From Candidatus Obscuribacterales bacterium (lineage in GTDB: Bacteria > Cyanobacteriota > Vampirovibrionia > Obscuribacterales > Obscuribacteraceae): a stretch of DNA of 64,000 bases. The notes under the pieces are model-generated. The model was not told the origin of the DNA. It saw nothing but the letters and a program-made list of their open reading frames with translations, and made no database searches. Positions 63,002 through 64,000 of the stretch are shown piece by piece (within the stretch, counting starts at the first letter, position 1; every line of letters starts with the position of its first letter). The position numbers were made by a program, and so were the translations under genes. The DNA is taken from positions 1-64,000 of the forward strand of contig JAGVKB010000150.1 of assembly GCA_020050835.1 (NCBI GenBank), in the 5' to 3' direction.

Positions 63002-64000
63002 GTGGCCGTTACCCTAGAAAAAGACTTGATTTGCAAAGACTTTCTATCCAAACAGCCCAAAAAGCTGTTGATTGGCGGCAAATGGGTAGATGCCGAATCC
63101 GGTAAAACATTCGAAACACGCAACCCAGCCACCGATGAAGTGCTGGTGAAGGTTGCCGAAGGTGGCAAAGCCGACATCGACAAAGCTGTAAAGGCTGCTC
63201 GTAAGGCTTTCGAGGAAGGTCCGTGGCGCAAGATGAGTGCCGCCGAACGTGCTCGTCTGCTCTTCAAACTTGCCGATTTGCTAGAAAAGAACGCCGAGGA
63301 GTTTGCTCAACTCGAAACGCTCGACAACGGCAAACCAATCAAAGAATCACGTTACGTCGATCTGCCGCAAGCGATCGAAACCTTCCGCTATTACGCCGGT
63401 TGGGTGACCAAACTCGAGGGTGAAACGTTAAACGTCAACTCCAACTTCTTCAACTACACTCTTCGCGAGCCAGTTGGCGTCGTCGGACAGATCATCCCCT
63501 GGAACTTTCCGCTCCTGATGGCAGCCTGGAAGCTTGGACCAGCTCTTGCTTGCGGCAACACCCTCATCCTCAAGCCTGCCGAGCAAACTCCGCTGACTGC
63601 GATTCGTCTCGGAGAGCTTATCTGTGAAGCGGGTTTCCCGGAAGGCGTAGTCAACATCGTCACCGGCTTCGGACCGGATTCCGCAGGACAAGCGCTTGCC
63701 GAGCATATGGATGTCGACAAGATTGCCTTCACCGGAGAAGACAAGACCGGTCGCAAGATCGTCGAGTACTCTGGCGGCAACCTCAAGAGAGTATCGCTGG
63801 AATTGGGCGGCAAGGCTCCTAACATCGTGTTTGCCGATGCCGATATGGACGCAGCCGTCAAAGGCGCGATCATGGGTATCTTCTTCAATCAAGGGCAAGT
63901 CTGCTGCGCGGGCTCCCGCCTCTTCCTTGAGAAGGGCATTCATGACGAGTTCCTCACCAAGCTCGAAGAGCGAGCCAAGGGACTGCGCCAGGGACCTGGT
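63002..64000 (+). CDS. Aldehyde dehydrogenase (5' part, runs off the window)
   Basis: The first 333 codons of an NAD(P)-dependent aldehyde dehydrogenase. It starts at GTG with GGAGG eight bases ahead. Visible motifs: I-G-G-K-W-V-D near the N-terminus, [20 protein letters not shown] (catalytic Glu), and G-Q-V-C-C-A-G-S-R with Cys301/302 (catalytic Cys). The loop usually reading F-T-G-S-T-x-x-G-R is F-T-G-E-D-K-T-G-R here, which changes the residue at the cofactor pyrophosphate. No stop is reached; substrate is not predictable. Confidence 0.93.
   Translation, partial: MAVTLEKDLICKDFLSKQPKKLLIGGKWVDAESGKTFETRNPATDEVLVKVAEGGKADIDKAVKAARKAFEEGPWRKMSAAERARLLFKLADLLEKNAEEFAQLETLDNGKPIKESRYVDLPQAIETFRYYAGWVTKLEGETLNVNSNFFNYTLREPVGVVGQIIPWNFPLLMAAWKLGPALACGNTLILKPAEQTPLTAIRLGELICEAGFPEGVVNIVTGFGPDSAGQALAEHMDVDKIAFTGEDKTGRKIVEYSGGNLKRVSLELGGKAPNIVFADADMDAAVKGAIMGIFFNQGQVCCAGSRLFLEKGIHDEFLTKLEERAKGLRQGPG

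Overview
The window looks like a chromosomal segment of a diderm bacterium related to the non-photosynthetic cyanobacterial lineage (Vampirovibrionia, 'Melainabacteria', perhaps Obscuribacterales). This is an inference at moderate confidence. It rests on a GuaB3-type IMP dehydrogenase relative, at least four copies of the HIP1 octamer GCGATCGC (about one expected by chance), many secreted TPR proteins, an SPFH lipoprotein, a periplasmic HtrA and a giant secreted adhesin-like protein. No photosynthesis gene, rRNA, CRISPR array, phage or transposase was recognised. Several genes appear to start with TTG or GTG.

Layout. 1-17.2 kb (minus strand): one giant secreted repeat protein of over 5,500 residues, with three seven-bladed YVTN propellers and then a long Gly/Ser-rich repeat region. 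A single in-frame TAG at 711-713 interrupts it, and the same frame stays open to the window edge. 17.9-22 kb: divergent tyrS and leuS. 22-25 kb: a rhomboid relative without its catalytic serine, and a WbpM/CapD-type nucleotide-sugar dehydratase. 25-29 kb (minus): a protein with a duplicated Trp-rich module, HtrA protease and GuaB3. 29.2-29.7 kb: a gene-free stretch with a repeat and a possible structured RNA. 29.7-38.7 kb: anmK, a 1,340-residue alpha-solenoid protein, and two tandem GT39-like membrane glycosyltransferases.

38.7-48.1 kb is the most unusual part. Five genes encode secreted two-helix proteins, resembling VirB2/TrbC pilins in layout, whose mature 144 residues differ at only two positions. 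Their signal peptides differ and their DNA has diverged at synonymous sites. Around them lie two diverged paralogues, a signal-peptide-only mini-gene, a 3'-end relic, shared terminators and a shared promoter motif. Interspersed are a FliB/YkgJ-like cysteine-cluster protein, an EF-hand protein, a small basic protein and a secreted TPR protein. I propose this as a previously undescribed multi-copy surface or pilus-like system; that function is inference.

48.3-64 kb: mostly housekeeping and envelope genes: a ThiF/MoeB-type adenylyltransferase, a HET-C/phospholipase-C-like secreted protein, a DnaQ exonuclease fused to a WYL domain, TPR proteins, pyrE, a class I amidotransferase, a UDP-sugar epimerase, an SPFH lipoprotein, a CAU-anticodon tRNA, a TonB-C-like protein, tilS, ftsH, and the first 333 codons of an aldehyde dehydrogenase running off the right edge.
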